From positions 1 to 8,043 of the forward strand of contig JAQULX010000112.1 in the NCBI GenBank assembly GCA_028718465.1: a stretch of 8,043 nt of DNA, in the 5' to 3' direction. The notes below the pieces were generated by a model that was given only the letters and a program-made list of their open reading frames with translations, ran no database searches and had not been told where the DNA came from. Of the stretch, positions 1 to 5,567 are shown piece by piece. The position numbers were made by a program, and so were the translations under genes. Position 1 is the first letter of the stretch, and every line of letters begins with the position of its first letter. This stretch comes from Dehalococcoidales bacterium (GTDB taxonomy: Bacteria > Chloroflexota > Dehalococcoidia > Dehalococcoidales > UBA3254).

Positions 1-302
1 TGCTTCGATACCGACTGCAGGTATAGTTTGGCGTTGGTTGACATATTTGAGAATGGCGGTGACCCCGTCCAGTTATGATCCAGGGCTCTCTTGTTCGCCT
101 CGGCCGCCCACTCACTTTGAATGTTTAAAACATGGGCTTCGCTTTCTTCCATGTCTATCTGCCTGCCGGGCTCGGGCAAACGATACTGAGAGAACCCGTA
201 CACTATCGCATTATGGATGTCCAGTAAAACATTCCATGGTTCCAGAGCCCCGATCTCTCTATACTGGTAGTCCCTGTATACCCTGGTTTCGATATGTTTC
301 AT
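1..302 (-). CDS. Hypothetical protein, 3' end cut by window edge
   Basis: An open frame of 100 codons runs from an ATG at 302 off the left edge without a stop. It begins MKHIETRVYRDYQYREIGAL. I do not recognise a family. The visible part is soluble in character and rich in Tyr, Arg and Glu, with no signal peptide or membrane segment. Its ATG overlaps the TGA stop of the upstream 47-residue ORF as ATGA. No convincing Shine-Dalgarno lies directly upstream, so translation is probably coupled to the preceding gene. It is the third gene of a minus-strand cassette with the genes at 299-442 and 426-761. The tight packing resembles phage or phage-derived operons, but no phage domain is identifiable. 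Gene status is fairly secure from coupling and open length; function is unknown. Confidence 0.6.
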   Translation of the reverse strand, partial: MKHIETRVYRDYQYREIGALEPWNVLLDIHNAIVYGFSQYRLPEPGRQIDMEESEAHVLNIQSEWAAEANKRALDHNWTGSPPFSNMSTNAKLYLQSVSK

Positions 303-442
303 TGGGTGATTCTCTTGGTTTGTTCCGGGCACAGTTTCTCCGGTGGGAAAGGTGAGATCTGCGGCTCGGGAGCGACCCTGGGGGTCGGCTTCACCGTGGG
401 TTTGACCGGGGTCTTTGCCGGAATATCAATTGTGACTGGCAT
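299..442 (-). CDS. Small proline-rich hypothetical protein (47 aa)
   Basis: This 47-residue ORF begins MPVTIDIPAKTPVKPTVKP. Twelve of its residues are proline, and it alternates Pro with Lys, Thr and Val in a low-complexity, probably extended chain. It has one Cys (residue 38), no membrane segment and no signal peptide. A full AGGAGG at 449-454 sits 6 bases before the ATG, which is the main evidence that so short a frame is translated. It overlaps the end of the upstream 111-residue gene by 17 bases and its own stop overlaps the next start as ATGA, so the three genes are almost certainly one coupled transcript. Possible roles are a linker, an adaptor, or a short protein binding a partner encoded next to it. 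I do not recognise it. It could also be an N-terminal extension of the next gene joined by frameshifting, but I see no slippery heptamer at the junction. Confidence 0.6.
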   Translation of the reverse strand: MPVTIDIPAKTPVKPTVKPTPRVAPEPQISPFPPEKLCPEQTKRITQ

Positions 443-761
443 GGCTAACCTCCTCTTCCAAATTCAACCTCTTGCCCAGATAGGCTTCATAAAGCTTCCT
501 CTTTAATGAGAAGCCGACATCTTCCTTGCCGAAACGGAAAGTAATGGGAAGAATGGCCAGTAACCATTTCATCTCCTCTTCCAGTAGCTCCAGTTCCCCA
601 CTGCCATCAATGATGATGCGGCCAGCCTGGGCTCGCATCTGCTGCACATCCGGCTTCATCAGGTATTCCAGGTAGTCCGGGCTGTAGGTATGCATGGTTA
701 GCACCCAGTCCAGAAGCATTGCCTCCTGGGCTTCGGCCGGCACTCTGTATCCTTCCATCAT
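426..761 (-). CDS. Hypothetical protein (111 aa), first gene of a three-gene cassette
   Basis: This is an acidic, helix-rich, probably cytoplasmic protein starting MMEGYRVPAEAQEAMLLDWV. A run of acidic and hydrophobic residues near residues 56-64 (GELELLEEE) precedes a hydrophobic stretch, KWLLAILPITFRFG, too short and mixed for a confident membrane helix. The C-terminus is charged. Tandem ATG codons at 761 and 758 follow a strong GGGAGGGA Shine-Dalgarno (768-775) 6 bases upstream, so the start is well supported. A plausible promoter lies at 817-845. Its 3' end overlaps the 47-residue ORF by 17 bases. No family is recognised. Size and overlapping layout recall small phage structural or assembly genes, but nothing in the sequence proves this. 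Confidence 0.75.
   Translation of the reverse strand: MMEGYRVPAEAQEAMLLDWVLTMHTYSPDYLEYLMKPDVQQMRAQAGRIIIDGSGELELLEEEMKWLLAILPITFRFGKEDVGFSLKRKLYEAYLGKRLNLEEEVSHASHN
449..454 (-). promoter_or_regulatory. Ribosome binding site of the 47-aa ORF
   Basis: A perfect AGGAGG on the minus strand lies 6 bases before the ATG at 442, inside the coding sequence of the preceding gene. It is what makes this very short ORF credible. Confidence 0.7.
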
Positions 762-816
762 CTCTTCTCCCTCCCTGTACTTCCTTGTTTCTCACCCTCT
801 TCAAGTTTGCATCTAA

Positions 817-845
817 AGAATAGATTAATACTTCTCCAGTCCCAA
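817..845 (-). promoter_or_regulatory. Candidate promoter for the left-edge three-gene cassette
   Basis: On the minus strand, TTGGGA (840-845) and TATTCT (817-822) are separated by 17 bases. Each matches the housekeeping consensus at 4 of 6 positions. The predicted transcript would start near 810, about 50 bases before the ATG at 761, and lies downstream of the terminator of the preceding gene. This would make the cassette an independent transcription unit. Confidence 0.35.
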
Positions 846-887
846 ATCATCCATTAAAGTGCTAATTCTCAATCGGGCATACTACTT

Positions 888-920
888 AGAAAATATAAAA
901 GAGCCCGCAGGAAGGCTCCT
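888..920 (-). terminator. Intrinsic terminator after the 98-aa gene
   Basis: Read on the minus strand, AGGAGCC pairs with GGCTCTT around an 8-base loop. The stem has 7 pairs, one of them G-U, and is followed by TTTTATATTTT. It lies about 40 bases past the stop of the gene at 957-1253 and ahead of the promoter for the next minus-strand genes. It therefore separates the two units. Confidence 0.7.
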
Positions 921-956
921 TAATATTGCCATATGCTCAGGTACAGAGGTTCCTAT

Positions 957-1253
957 TCAGGCCAGTTCAGGTTCATAATAGACAGGAGCCCCCAGCGTTT
1001 TAAAATCCACATTCACAAAAATTCTTTCACCATCTCCATCCAGCACTCTCATCTCATCGTTCTGTTTCGGGTCATTCAGCACATGCTCAAAATGGGCTGT
1101 ATAGCTGGACTTGACCGCTTCCACGGGCACCTCGTGGGCGATAAATTTCCCGTAGGCGCTCAACCTGTTTAATAGCTCTGGCTGCCGTACAGAATCATAT
1201 TTGGACAGGACTAATATCGGGCCTGTGTGGGTGAATACCAGAAATGATCTCAT
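957..1253 (-). CDS. Hypothetical protein (98 aa)
   Basis: This small soluble protein begins MRSFLVFTHTGPILVLSKYD and ends VYYEPELA. The N-terminal strand FLVFTHTGPILVLS suggests a beta-rich core. A mid-section with several His and Glu residues (about 40-60) and an acidic segment, DGDGERIFVNVDF (72-84), follow. There is no signal peptide or membrane helix, so it should be cytoplasmic. The start is secure: AAGGAGG (1260-1266) lies 6 bases upstream of the ATG. It is monocistronic by layout, with a terminator downstream at 888-920 and a candidate promoter at 1373-1401. I do not recognise a family. The strong RBS and its own terminator indicate a genuinely expressed gene rather than a chance frame. 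Confidence 0.8.
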   Translation of the reverse strand: MRSFLVFTHTGPILVLSKYDSVRQPELLNRLSAYGKFIAHEVPVEAVKSSYTAHFEHVLNDPKQNDEMRVLDGDGERIFVNVDFKTLGAPVYYEPELA

Positions 1254-1372
1254 GTCTTTCCTCCTTCGGCATTTATCAATTCTTTCGCAGTACCTGCGGT
1301 TTTACCTGTTTCTGAAGACCATTTGCGAATTCCTGAATTCCTTGCCGGATGTCAGTCTCTGTTTCACTCTCG

Positions 1373-1401
1373 TGTATATCCCACTATATATAAGTATACA
1401 A
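1373..1401 (-). promoter_or_regulatory. Candidate promoter of the 98-aa gene
   Basis: On the minus strand, TTGTAT (1396-1401) and TATACA (1373-1378) are 17 bases apart in a very AT-rich stretch. The match to consensus is moderate (3/6 and 4/6). Immediately upstream, three tandem pentamers (1407-1421) lie where an activator would bind. The predicted leader is about 110 bases. Confidence 0.35.
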
Positions 1402-1455
1402 AACTTGTTACATTACGTTACGTCTTAAGTAAATTATAATCTAAAAGGACAATGA

Positions 1456-1478
1456 GCCGGGGCCGGCTGAGCCCCGGC
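1456..1478 (-). terminator. GC-rich hairpin, probable end of the mgtE transcript
   Basis: GCCGGGGC and GCCCCGGC form a perfect 8-bp stem around a 7-base loop, about 90 bases beyond the mgtE stop. On the minus strand it is followed by TCATTGTCCTTTT, which is weak as a U-tract, so termination may be inefficient or factor-assisted. The hairpin itself is certain; its role is inferred. Confidence 0.45.
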
Positions 1479-1566
1479 CGAGCAGAACCCGGTCATCTAA
1501 TCCACTTGCGCAGGCCGTGGGCGACCCGTCCCCGGCTTTACCAGAGGCATAAGGTGAGCTATTACC

Positions 1567-2901
1567 TCAGAATTGCAATATCAGATGTGCAATCAGAAAA
1601 TATATCCCCAGCCCAAATACATCCATTATGGTGGTGATAACCGGAGCTGAAACCAGGGCCGGGTCTATCTTGATCATACGGAAAATAAAGGGCAAGGCGC
1701 CGCCAACAAGAGTAGCCATTATCGAAATCGCTATCAGGCTGATGCTTACAACCAGCGCCACCTGAAGGTCCCGGCCCAGGAAATAAGCCCACAAAAGCAC
1801 CACCAGGCCCAGAGCTATCCCCAGCACCACCCCCACCCTGGCCTCCCGCAGCACAATCGAAAGGTAACGCCGAGCGCTGATTTCCCCTGTGGCCAGGCCG
1901 CGTATCACCACCGTGGCAGACTGGGCGCCCACATTGCCGCCGGTCCCGATCAGCAAAGGTATGAAAGCGGCCATAATTACGATCTCTCCCAGCAATCTTT
2001 CCTGACCGGCAATCAGAGTCCCGGTAATAGTATTAACCAGTATCAGCAGGAAAAGCCAGACGATGCGTCTCCGGGCTACTCCCAGAATCCGGGCGGAAAA
2101 ATAACCCCTCTCGGTACCCGGCACTGCACCGAAGCGGTAGATATCTTCAGTAGCTTCTTCCTCAACGATATCGACTACATCTTCCAGGGTGACTATTCCT
2201 ACCAGGCGTCTTTCATTGTCTACTACCGAAACGGCCGGTAATTCCTCATCACGCAGTATCCTGGCCACTTCCTCCTGATGGGTATTCGTAAAAACAATTT
2301 TGGGGTCCAGTTTGACAATATCGGATATATAAATATTCGGGCTGGTCAGAACCAGGTCTTTTAATGAGACTGTCCCTAACAGGTGCCGTTCATTATCAAT
2401 CACATACAACTCATAAATGGTCTCTCCTTTTACGGACAGCTGACGGATGCGCTCCAGGGCCTGCTCGACATTCATCTCAGAGCGCAGGTCTACGAAGTCA
2501 GGGTTCATCACCCTTCCTGCGGTACCGTCCTCATAGCCCAGCAGCGTCAGGGTGATCTGGCGCTCCTCCGGAGAAAGCAGCCGCAGTAACCGGCGGGCGA
2601 CTACTGCCGGGACCTCTTCCAGCAGGTCTGCCCGTTCATCCGGCTCCATCTCCTCAAGAATGGCCCTGGCATTAGCGCCGGTAAAGCTTTCCAGCAGCGA
2701 ATGCTGGTTTTGCACATCCAGATCATCGAATATCTGGACTGCCAGGTCTTTTGGTAGCAGCCTGAAAGCCGTGACCAGTTGTTCTGCCGGTAATTCCTCC
2801 ATTAGCCGCACGATGTCAGAGACATCAAACCTTACTATCTCCTGGCGGAAGGCCCGAAACTGCTTGTTATCTAATAAATCCCGAAGTCTTTCCTGGTCCA
2901 T
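1567..2901 (-). CDS. mgtE: MgtE-family magnesium channel/transporter
   Basis: MgtE is an inner-membrane Mg2+-selective channel whose cytoplasmic domains sense Mg2+ and close the pore when it is plentiful. The 444 residues are the usual full length. Residues 1-125 form the helical N domain of repeated acidic helices. Residues 126-250 form a CBS pair, entered through EDGTAGRVMNPDF and containing LGTVSLKDL and LVGIVTLEDVVDIVEE. About 278-444 form a five-helix membrane domain with the family signature PLLIGTGGNVGAQSAT (315-330). The conserved pore acid is in SAPVITTIMD (Asp427), equivalent to Asp432 of the Thermus protein. The ATG has only a weak GAGAG upstream. It is transcribed divergently from the MYG1-like gene across a structured 327-base region. 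I looked there for an M-box (ykoK) magnesium riboswitch and could not identify its conserved core. Family assignment is secure. Confidence 0.96.
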   Translation of the reverse strand: MDQERLRDLLDNKQFRAFRQEIVRFDVSDIVRLMEELPAEQLVTAFRLLPKDLAVQIFDDLDVQNQHSLLESFTGANARAILEEMEPDERADLLEEVPAVVARRLLRLLSPEERQITLTLLGYEDGTAGRVMNPDFVDLRSEMNVEQALERIRQLSVKGETIYELYVIDNERHLLGTVSLKDLVLTSPNIYISDIVKLDPKIVFTNTHQEEVARILRDEELPAVSVVDNERRLVGIVTLEDVVDIVEEEATEDIYRFGAVPGTERGYFSARILGVARRRIVWLFLLILVNTITGTLIAGQERLLGEIVIMAAFIPLLIGTGGNVGAQSATVVIRGLATGEISARRYLSIVLREARVGVVLGIALGLVVLLWAYFLGRDLQVALVVSISLIAISIMATLVGGALPFIFRMIKIDPALVSAPVITTIMDVFGLGIYFLIAHLILQF

Positions 2902-3070
2902 AAAACACTCTCAAATTATCTTTCGATAGAATTTTCCGTATCGCCCGGCTATCGGTCCTTCAGGAATCGCCGGCCGCTTTGCTTGGTCCCTATTTCCATT
3001 TTAACCCTACCGGAGAACAGTTCTTCTTTTTTCCCTGCGTGCATGCCTGAATTTCGTTGGCCGCAGGTTA

Positions 3071-3105
3071 TATAATACCATGTACCCTTTGGATATCCTA
3101 AGGGT
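3071..3105 (+). promoter_or_regulatory. Consensus -10 box followed by a 22-bp palindrome
   Basis: TATAAT (3071-3076) is a perfect -10; the best -35 is CTGAAT with an 18-base spacer (3 of 6). The predicted start near 3083 falls on the first base of a palindrome: arms ACCCTT-T-GGAT and ATCC-T-AAGGGT, 22 bp with one mismatched pair. It could be an operator overlapping the start site or a hairpin at the 5' end of the RNA. Which gene it controls is not certain. Confidence 0.35.
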
Positions 3106-3193
3106 CTCCGGGTGGGGGGACTTGATGCCCTGTAGTGACCTCCTCACCTGGGATGCTCCACTCCACTCCGGTATCGCTGGATTTCCGCTGCAA

Positions 3194-3222
3194 TGTAAAC
3201 TTTACTGCAAATCATATATTAT
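3194..3222 (+). promoter_or_regulatory. Candidate leaderless promoter of the MYG1-like gene
   Basis: TATTAT (3217-3222) ends 6 bases before the ATG at 3229, so transcription would begin at or next to the start codon. The best-spaced -35 is TGTAAA (3194-3199), a 3 of 6 match, within the short dyad GTAAA-C-TTTAC. The absence of any Shine-Dalgarno supports a leaderless mRNA. Confidence 0.4.
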
Positions 3223-3228
3223 TAATAT

Positions 3229-4032
3229 ATGAATGAACAGCTAATCATCACCCATCCCGGCGGCGCTCACTTTGACGATGTTACTGCTGTCAGCCTGGTG
3301 CTGGCAACCCATTCCCGGGCCCGCTTTAGTATTGAACGCAGGGAACCTTCCCCGGCAGAACTGGATAACCCCGCCATATGGGTAATAGACACCGGCAGCC
3401 GGCATGAGCCCGAGAAACGCAATTTCGATCATCATCAATCGCTGGACTGTCCGGCTGGATTTGTCCTGGTGGCTGATTATCTGGGACTGGCGGAAACTCT
3501 ATCCGTCCTGCCTTGGTGGAATTTCAAGGACAGCGTCGACCGTTTTGGTCCGGTCATTTCTTCTCAAAAATTCCAGGCGGGCGACGATCTGGTAAACCGT
3601 AACCCCTGTGAAGACTGGCTGACCGACTTTTTTGCCTCCGACCCCCGGGCATCGCTCCCGCTGCTTAAATCGTTCGGCTCCTATATTATCAGCAACGCCC
3701 GGAGCCTCAAAAGACAAATCGATGTACTGAGAAAAAGCCGCCGCATTACCATCGCGGGCATTCCAGCTGTCATCGGAGAGACCAGAGAATCCTCAGGACT
3801 GGAAGAGTTTCGCCGCCTGGAAGCCAATCCGCCCGGCATCGTGATTTCTCTGGACCGGCGTGGCGATGGCTGGCGGCTTTATCGCTATGATGGGATTCCT
3901 GTCGACTTCTCCCTCATCGCTGACCGCCCCGAAATCGAGTTCGCTCATAAAAATGGTTTCATGGCCAAGACTAAAGAGCGGATTCCTGAAGACAGGTTGA
4001 TCGATCTTGTCAGTCAGGCTGTGACTGGTTAG
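3229..4032 (+). CDS. MYG1-family (UPF0160) metal-dependent phosphoesterase, DHH-like
   Basis: MYG1 proteins are DHH-related phosphoesterases; the eukaryotic member is reported to act as an RNA exonuclease. In bacteria the substrate is not well defined, so nuclease activity is inferred. The family motifs are clear: THPGGAHFDDV (8-18) supplies metal-binding His and Asp, VIDTG (52-56) a further Asp, and NFDHHQ (65-70) the DHH triad. Near the C-terminus FAHKNGFMAKT (238-248) matches the MYG1 substrate-side motif. At 267 residues it is somewhat shorter than the usual 290-340. It lacks a signal peptide and should be cytoplasmic. The start is fixed because the first motif begins at residue 8 and no other start precedes it in frame. 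Yet no Shine-Dalgarno is present and a -10-like box lies 6 bases upstream, pointing to leaderless translation. Confidence 0.88.
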   Translation: MNEQLIITHPGGAHFDDVTAVSLVLATHSRARFSIERREPSPAELDNPAIWVIDTGSRHEPEKRNFDHHQSLDCPAGFVLVADYLGLAETLSVLPWWNFKDSVDRFGPVISSQKFQAGDDLVNRNPCEDWLTDFFASDPRASLPLLKSFGSYIISNARSLKRQIDVLRKSRRITIAGIPAVIGETRESSGLEEFRRLEANPPGIVISLDRRGDGWRLYRYDGIPVDFSLIADRPEIEFAHKNGFMAKTKERIPEDRLIDLVSQAVTG

Positions 4033-4038
4033 CTATTC

Positions 4039-4128
4039 TTCTTACTAAAGTACTCTCAGGTTATAATACTATCCGCATATTGATTTCACCCTGGATCAGA
4101 TTGACAATAAAAAGTCCTGGGCTTGAAT
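4039..4128 (+). promoter_or_regulatory. Two candidate promoters for the small gene at 4153
   Basis: A perfect TATAAT (4062-4067) has TTCTTC (4039-4044) 17 bases upstream. Separately, a perfect TTGACA (4101-4106) is followed 16 bases later by TTGAAT (4123-4128). Either could drive the gene, with leaders of roughly 80 or 20 bases. Only one half of each is a consensus match. Confidence 0.35.
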
Positions 4129-4152
4129 TTAATATCAGAGGGGACGGCAAAA

Positions 4153-4338
4153 GTGATGCGGAAAAGCGATACCGGAAATCTCAGACAATACGAAACCTGG
4201 TATGAATTTAAAAAAGAGCTTGAGACGATTCTCTGGTGTTATCTGGCCAACGATATCTGGTTGCAAATAAAGCCTCAAAAACCTCTGCCCTGGAATGAAT
4301 CTGATCTGAAATCGTCTATAATATCATTATCGGATTAG
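4153..4338 (+). CDS. Small hypothetical protein (61 aa)
   Basis: I place the start at GTG 4153 because GAGGGG (4138-4143) is 9 bases upstream. ATG 4156 is the next in-frame codon, and a TTG at 4123 has no RBS. The protein is 61 residues, rich in aromatic and charged residues. An amphipathic helix is likely through QYETWYEFKKELETILWCYL (12-31), followed by a short proline-containing segment (PQKPLPW, 41-47). There is no membrane helix or signal peptide. I do not recognise it. It follows the MYG1-like gene by 120 bases with apparent promoters of its own and converges on the XRE regulator. The small size, AT-rich surroundings and alternative starts keep confidence moderate. Confidence 0.5.
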   Translation: MMRKSDTGNLRQYETWYEFKKELETILWCYLANDIWLQIKPQKPLPWNESDLKSSIISLSD

Positions 4339-4378
4339 TAAAGTTTATTCTATCCTCGCTGAAATATAGATCGACCTC

Positions 4379-4398
4379 AAGTCTTTTTCAGACTTTTA
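4379..4398 (+). terminator. Weak intrinsic terminator between convergent genes
   Basis: AAGTCT and AGACTT form a 6-bp stem around TTTTC, followed by a few T residues (TTAAA). It sits 40 bases after the small gene and just before the convergent regulator's stop. The stem is AT-rich and short, so efficiency is doubtful. The opposite strand lacks a T-tract. Confidence 0.4.
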
Positions 4399-4407
4399 AA
4401 GTATTTA

Positions 4408-4764
4408 TTATGAGGGAGCTTCCAGATCATTCAGTCGCCACATTATTTCCCAGAACTGGGTTATCAGGTCTTTGTTAGCCGTCCCGATATAAGCCGCGAT
4501 TTTCTCATCCAGGAAGTCTCCCAGTTTGAGCCTCCAGGCAATTAGCTGACCGTTCTCCGGTTTGGCTTTTCCATTTTCCCATTTATTAAGCAGGTTTTCT
4601 GATATTCCAACGGAGCTCGCTATCTGGGACACAGGAATCCCTATTTTCTGGCGTGCTTTAGCCAGTGACGCCTGGTCTCCTCTTCTGATCAGCCCGACCA
4701 CACACTCAATATCTTCGATTGTAAAGGTGGAATTGACCATTTTTGTATCAGTATTCTCAAGCAT
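4408..4764 (-). CDS. XRE/Cro-type helix-turn-helix regulator (118 aa)
   Basis: This is a DNA-binding transcriptional regulator of the Cro/C1 fold. The HTH spans about residues 34-83: RQKIGIPVSQIASSVGISE is helices 2-3, LLNKWENGKAKPE the classic following turn. The C-terminal 35 residues (DEKIAAYIGTANKDLITQFW) are helical and may dimerise. The frame is open back to 4821, but I choose ATG 4764 because GGAGGGGG (4774-4781) lies 9 bases upstream. A TAGAAT -10-like box (4823-4828) would also start transcription downstream of 4821. It is divergent from the 85-residue gene at 5154, a common layout for a regulator and its target, with an inverted repeat at 5006-5020 between them. The N-terminal 30 residues (through IEDIECVVGLIRRGD) could be a small interaction segment. 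The ligand or signal is unknown. Confidence 0.85.
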   Translation of the reverse strand: MLENTDTKMVNSTFTIEDIECVVGLIRRGDQASLAKARQKIGIPVSQIASSVGISENLLNKWENGKAKPENGQLIAWRLKLGDFLDEKIAAYIGTANKDLITQFWEIMWRLNDLEAPS

Positions 4765-4773
4765 CAGTATCAA

Positions 4774-4781
4774 CCCCCTCC
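4774..4781 (-). promoter_or_regulatory. Ribosome binding site fixing the XRE regulator start
   Basis: GGAGGGGG on the minus strand ends 9 bases before ATG 4764. No comparable site precedes the longer alternative start at 4821, so the shorter 118-residue product is preferred. Confidence 0.65.
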
Positions 4782-4821
4782 AGACAAAGATGTAGCTTGA
4801 AGAATTTTTTCCGGATACCAT

Positions 4822-5153
4822 GATTCTATCACAATTTCAACACTAACAGTTACCCCGTTAAGTTTATTGTTTCAGGGATTAAGTTTCGAGGCAAGGGGAT
4901 AGAGCCTGAAAACTAAAACCACTACTTCTTGTCTGGGCCAAAAGTACTGTTGATCCATGCTGTTCGAGATGATAAAATGCCCTTTGTGTTTTTTAAACGA
5001 ATGGATAGAACTATGTTCTAGAATTGGAAAACTTCTAAAAATATTCCTGGGGTTGTAATATTTTAACTGTATCTTTCGGGAGTCCTGCGCTAAAATTAGA
5101 TTGGTCCTTTTAGGAACGGCTTTTATTTCGAATTTTATCAGGAGGCATTTTGC
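4822..5153. other. Divergent AT-rich intergenic region, regulator / 85-aa gene
   Basis: These 332 bases hold no credible ORF and are clearly AT-rich compared with the flanking coding DNA. Contents seen: a TAGAAT -10-like box for the regulator (minus strand, 4823-4828), an inverted repeat at 5006-5020, and a TAAAAT -10-like box on the plus strand near 5090. There is a short TCC-TTTTA-GGA dyad about 40 bases ahead of the 85-aa gene. No -35 box is convincing for either promoter. Confidence 0.5.
5006..5020. promoter_or_regulatory. Inverted repeat, candidate operator
   Basis: TAGAAC and GTTCTA are perfect 6-bp inverted arms around TAT. The dyad lies between a divergent XRE-type regulator and the 85-aa gene, where such regulators often bind. 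It resembles a Gram-positive LexA box (GAAC-N4-GTTC), but the spacer is 3 rather than 4, so LexA is unlikely. Confidence 0.35.
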
Positions 5154-5411
5154 GTGGATATTGACGAGACCCTGAGATCTGCTAGAGTAATCAGGTTTTT
5201 AAATAATGGAAGTTATATTCAATTGTTATGCTCCGATGAGCGGGGCTTGCTCTCGGTCTATTTTGAACCTGAAAAGTTTGGCCGTTTTTATAAAAAGCTT
5301 TGCAAGGCTGGACTGGCGCTGAGCGGCCTGTTGATCAGATTTAACCGCTACCTGGTAAATGTACCGTCGCTGGGCAACGGCAGGCATATCTTTCCGCTCC
5401 TGTCCAGATAA
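5154..5411 (+). CDS. Hypothetical protein (85 aa) divergent from the XRE regulator
   Basis: The start is GTG at 5154, preceded by a perfect AGGAGG (5140-5145) with an 8-base spacer. The protein begins with an acidic segment, then a basic one (SARVIRFLNNGSYIQLLCSD, about 9-28), and continues EPEKFGRFYKKLCKAGLAL (38-56). The overall charge is basic. Short hydrophobic strands suggest a small mixed alpha/beta fold; no run is long enough for a membrane helix. No family is recognised. The layout, divergent from an HTH regulator with an inverted repeat between, suggests it is controlled by that regulator. It might be a small nucleic-acid-binding or partner protein, but nothing in the sequence decides this. 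The strong RBS makes it a real gene. Confidence 0.7.
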   Translation: MDIDETLRSARVIRFLNNGSYIQLLCSDERGLLSVYFEPEKFGRFYKKLCKAGLALSGLLIRFNRYLVNVPSLGNGRHIFPLLSR

Positions 5412-5567
5412 TTCAGTGGAATAAATCCACCTGCGAAACCTGCCCTTCGAGGAGAGGGCCTGCACCTTGATCCTTTCCTCACACCGGGTCGGGTGAGGGT
5501 GCTTAAGGAGAATCTCTGCCGTCGTCAGCCGGGCAGAATCCAGCCTCTTCTCCAGGTTGTTTTGGAT
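5412..5567. other. Hairpin-rich spacer between convergent genes
   Basis: Three dyads are packed in 156 bases. CCTCAC-a-CCG pairs with CGG-GTGAGG (5477-5498, 9 bp with one bulge). TCTGCC pairs with GGCAGA (5515-5537). GAATCCA pairs with TGGATTC (5536-5569), the last overlapping the stop codon of the surface-protein gene. None has a proper T-tract on either strand, so these may slow polymerase or protect 3' ends rather than act as classic terminators. Confidence 0.45.

Larger units (their letters stand above)
1254..1566. other. Non-coding region between the 98-aa gene and mgtE
   Basis: These 313 bases hold no credible gene. The left part is AT-rich and contains the promoter candidate and pentamer repeats of the 98-aa gene. 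The right part, next to the mgtE stop, is GC-rich and contains the hairpin at 1456-1478. A 17-codon minus-strand frame beginning MPLVKPGTGRP lies in the mgtE 3' trailer but has no Shine-Dalgarno. Confidence 0.6.
2902..3228. other. Divergent intergenic region, mgtE / MYG1-like gene
   Basis: These 327 bases carry the control signals of two divergent genes. Seen directly: a TATAAT on the plus strand at 3071-3076, a 22-bp near-palindrome at 3084-3105, a run of GC-rich self-complementary sequence (about 3106-3180), and an AT-rich segment just before the MYG1-like start. In the GC-rich part GTGA/TCAC arms flank CCTCC, and CCGGGTGG could pair with the later CCACTCCGG. A 16-codon minus-strand frame (2949-2999, MEIGTKQSGRRFLKDR) precedes mgtE but has a poor RBS. 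No known riboswitch core was recognised on either strand. Confidence 0.5.

Noticed and set aside
38..355. Plus-strand 105-aa ORF
   Set aside because: It lies opposite the coupled minus-strand genes, has no RBS, and its composition is typical of an antisense shadow.
607..804. Minus-strand 65-aa ORF in another frame over the 111-aa gene
   Set aside because: It has a weaker RBS and non-protein-like composition, while the 111-aa frame has a strong RBS and the coupled downstream genes.
2552..2929. Plus-strand Ser/Arg-rich 125-aa ORF opposite mgtE
   Set aside because: It is an antisense shadow of the secure mgtE gene with low-complexity composition.
2949..2999. 16-codon minus-strand ORF (MEIGTKQSGRRFLKDR) ahead of mgtE, reminiscent of a leader peptide
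   Set aside because: The RBS is poor, it is very short, and it has no proline or acidic run like known Mg2+ leader peptides.
5006..5020. LexA/SOS box
   Set aside because: The GAAC and GTTC arms are separated by 3 bases instead of 4, and the next gene is not an SOS gene.
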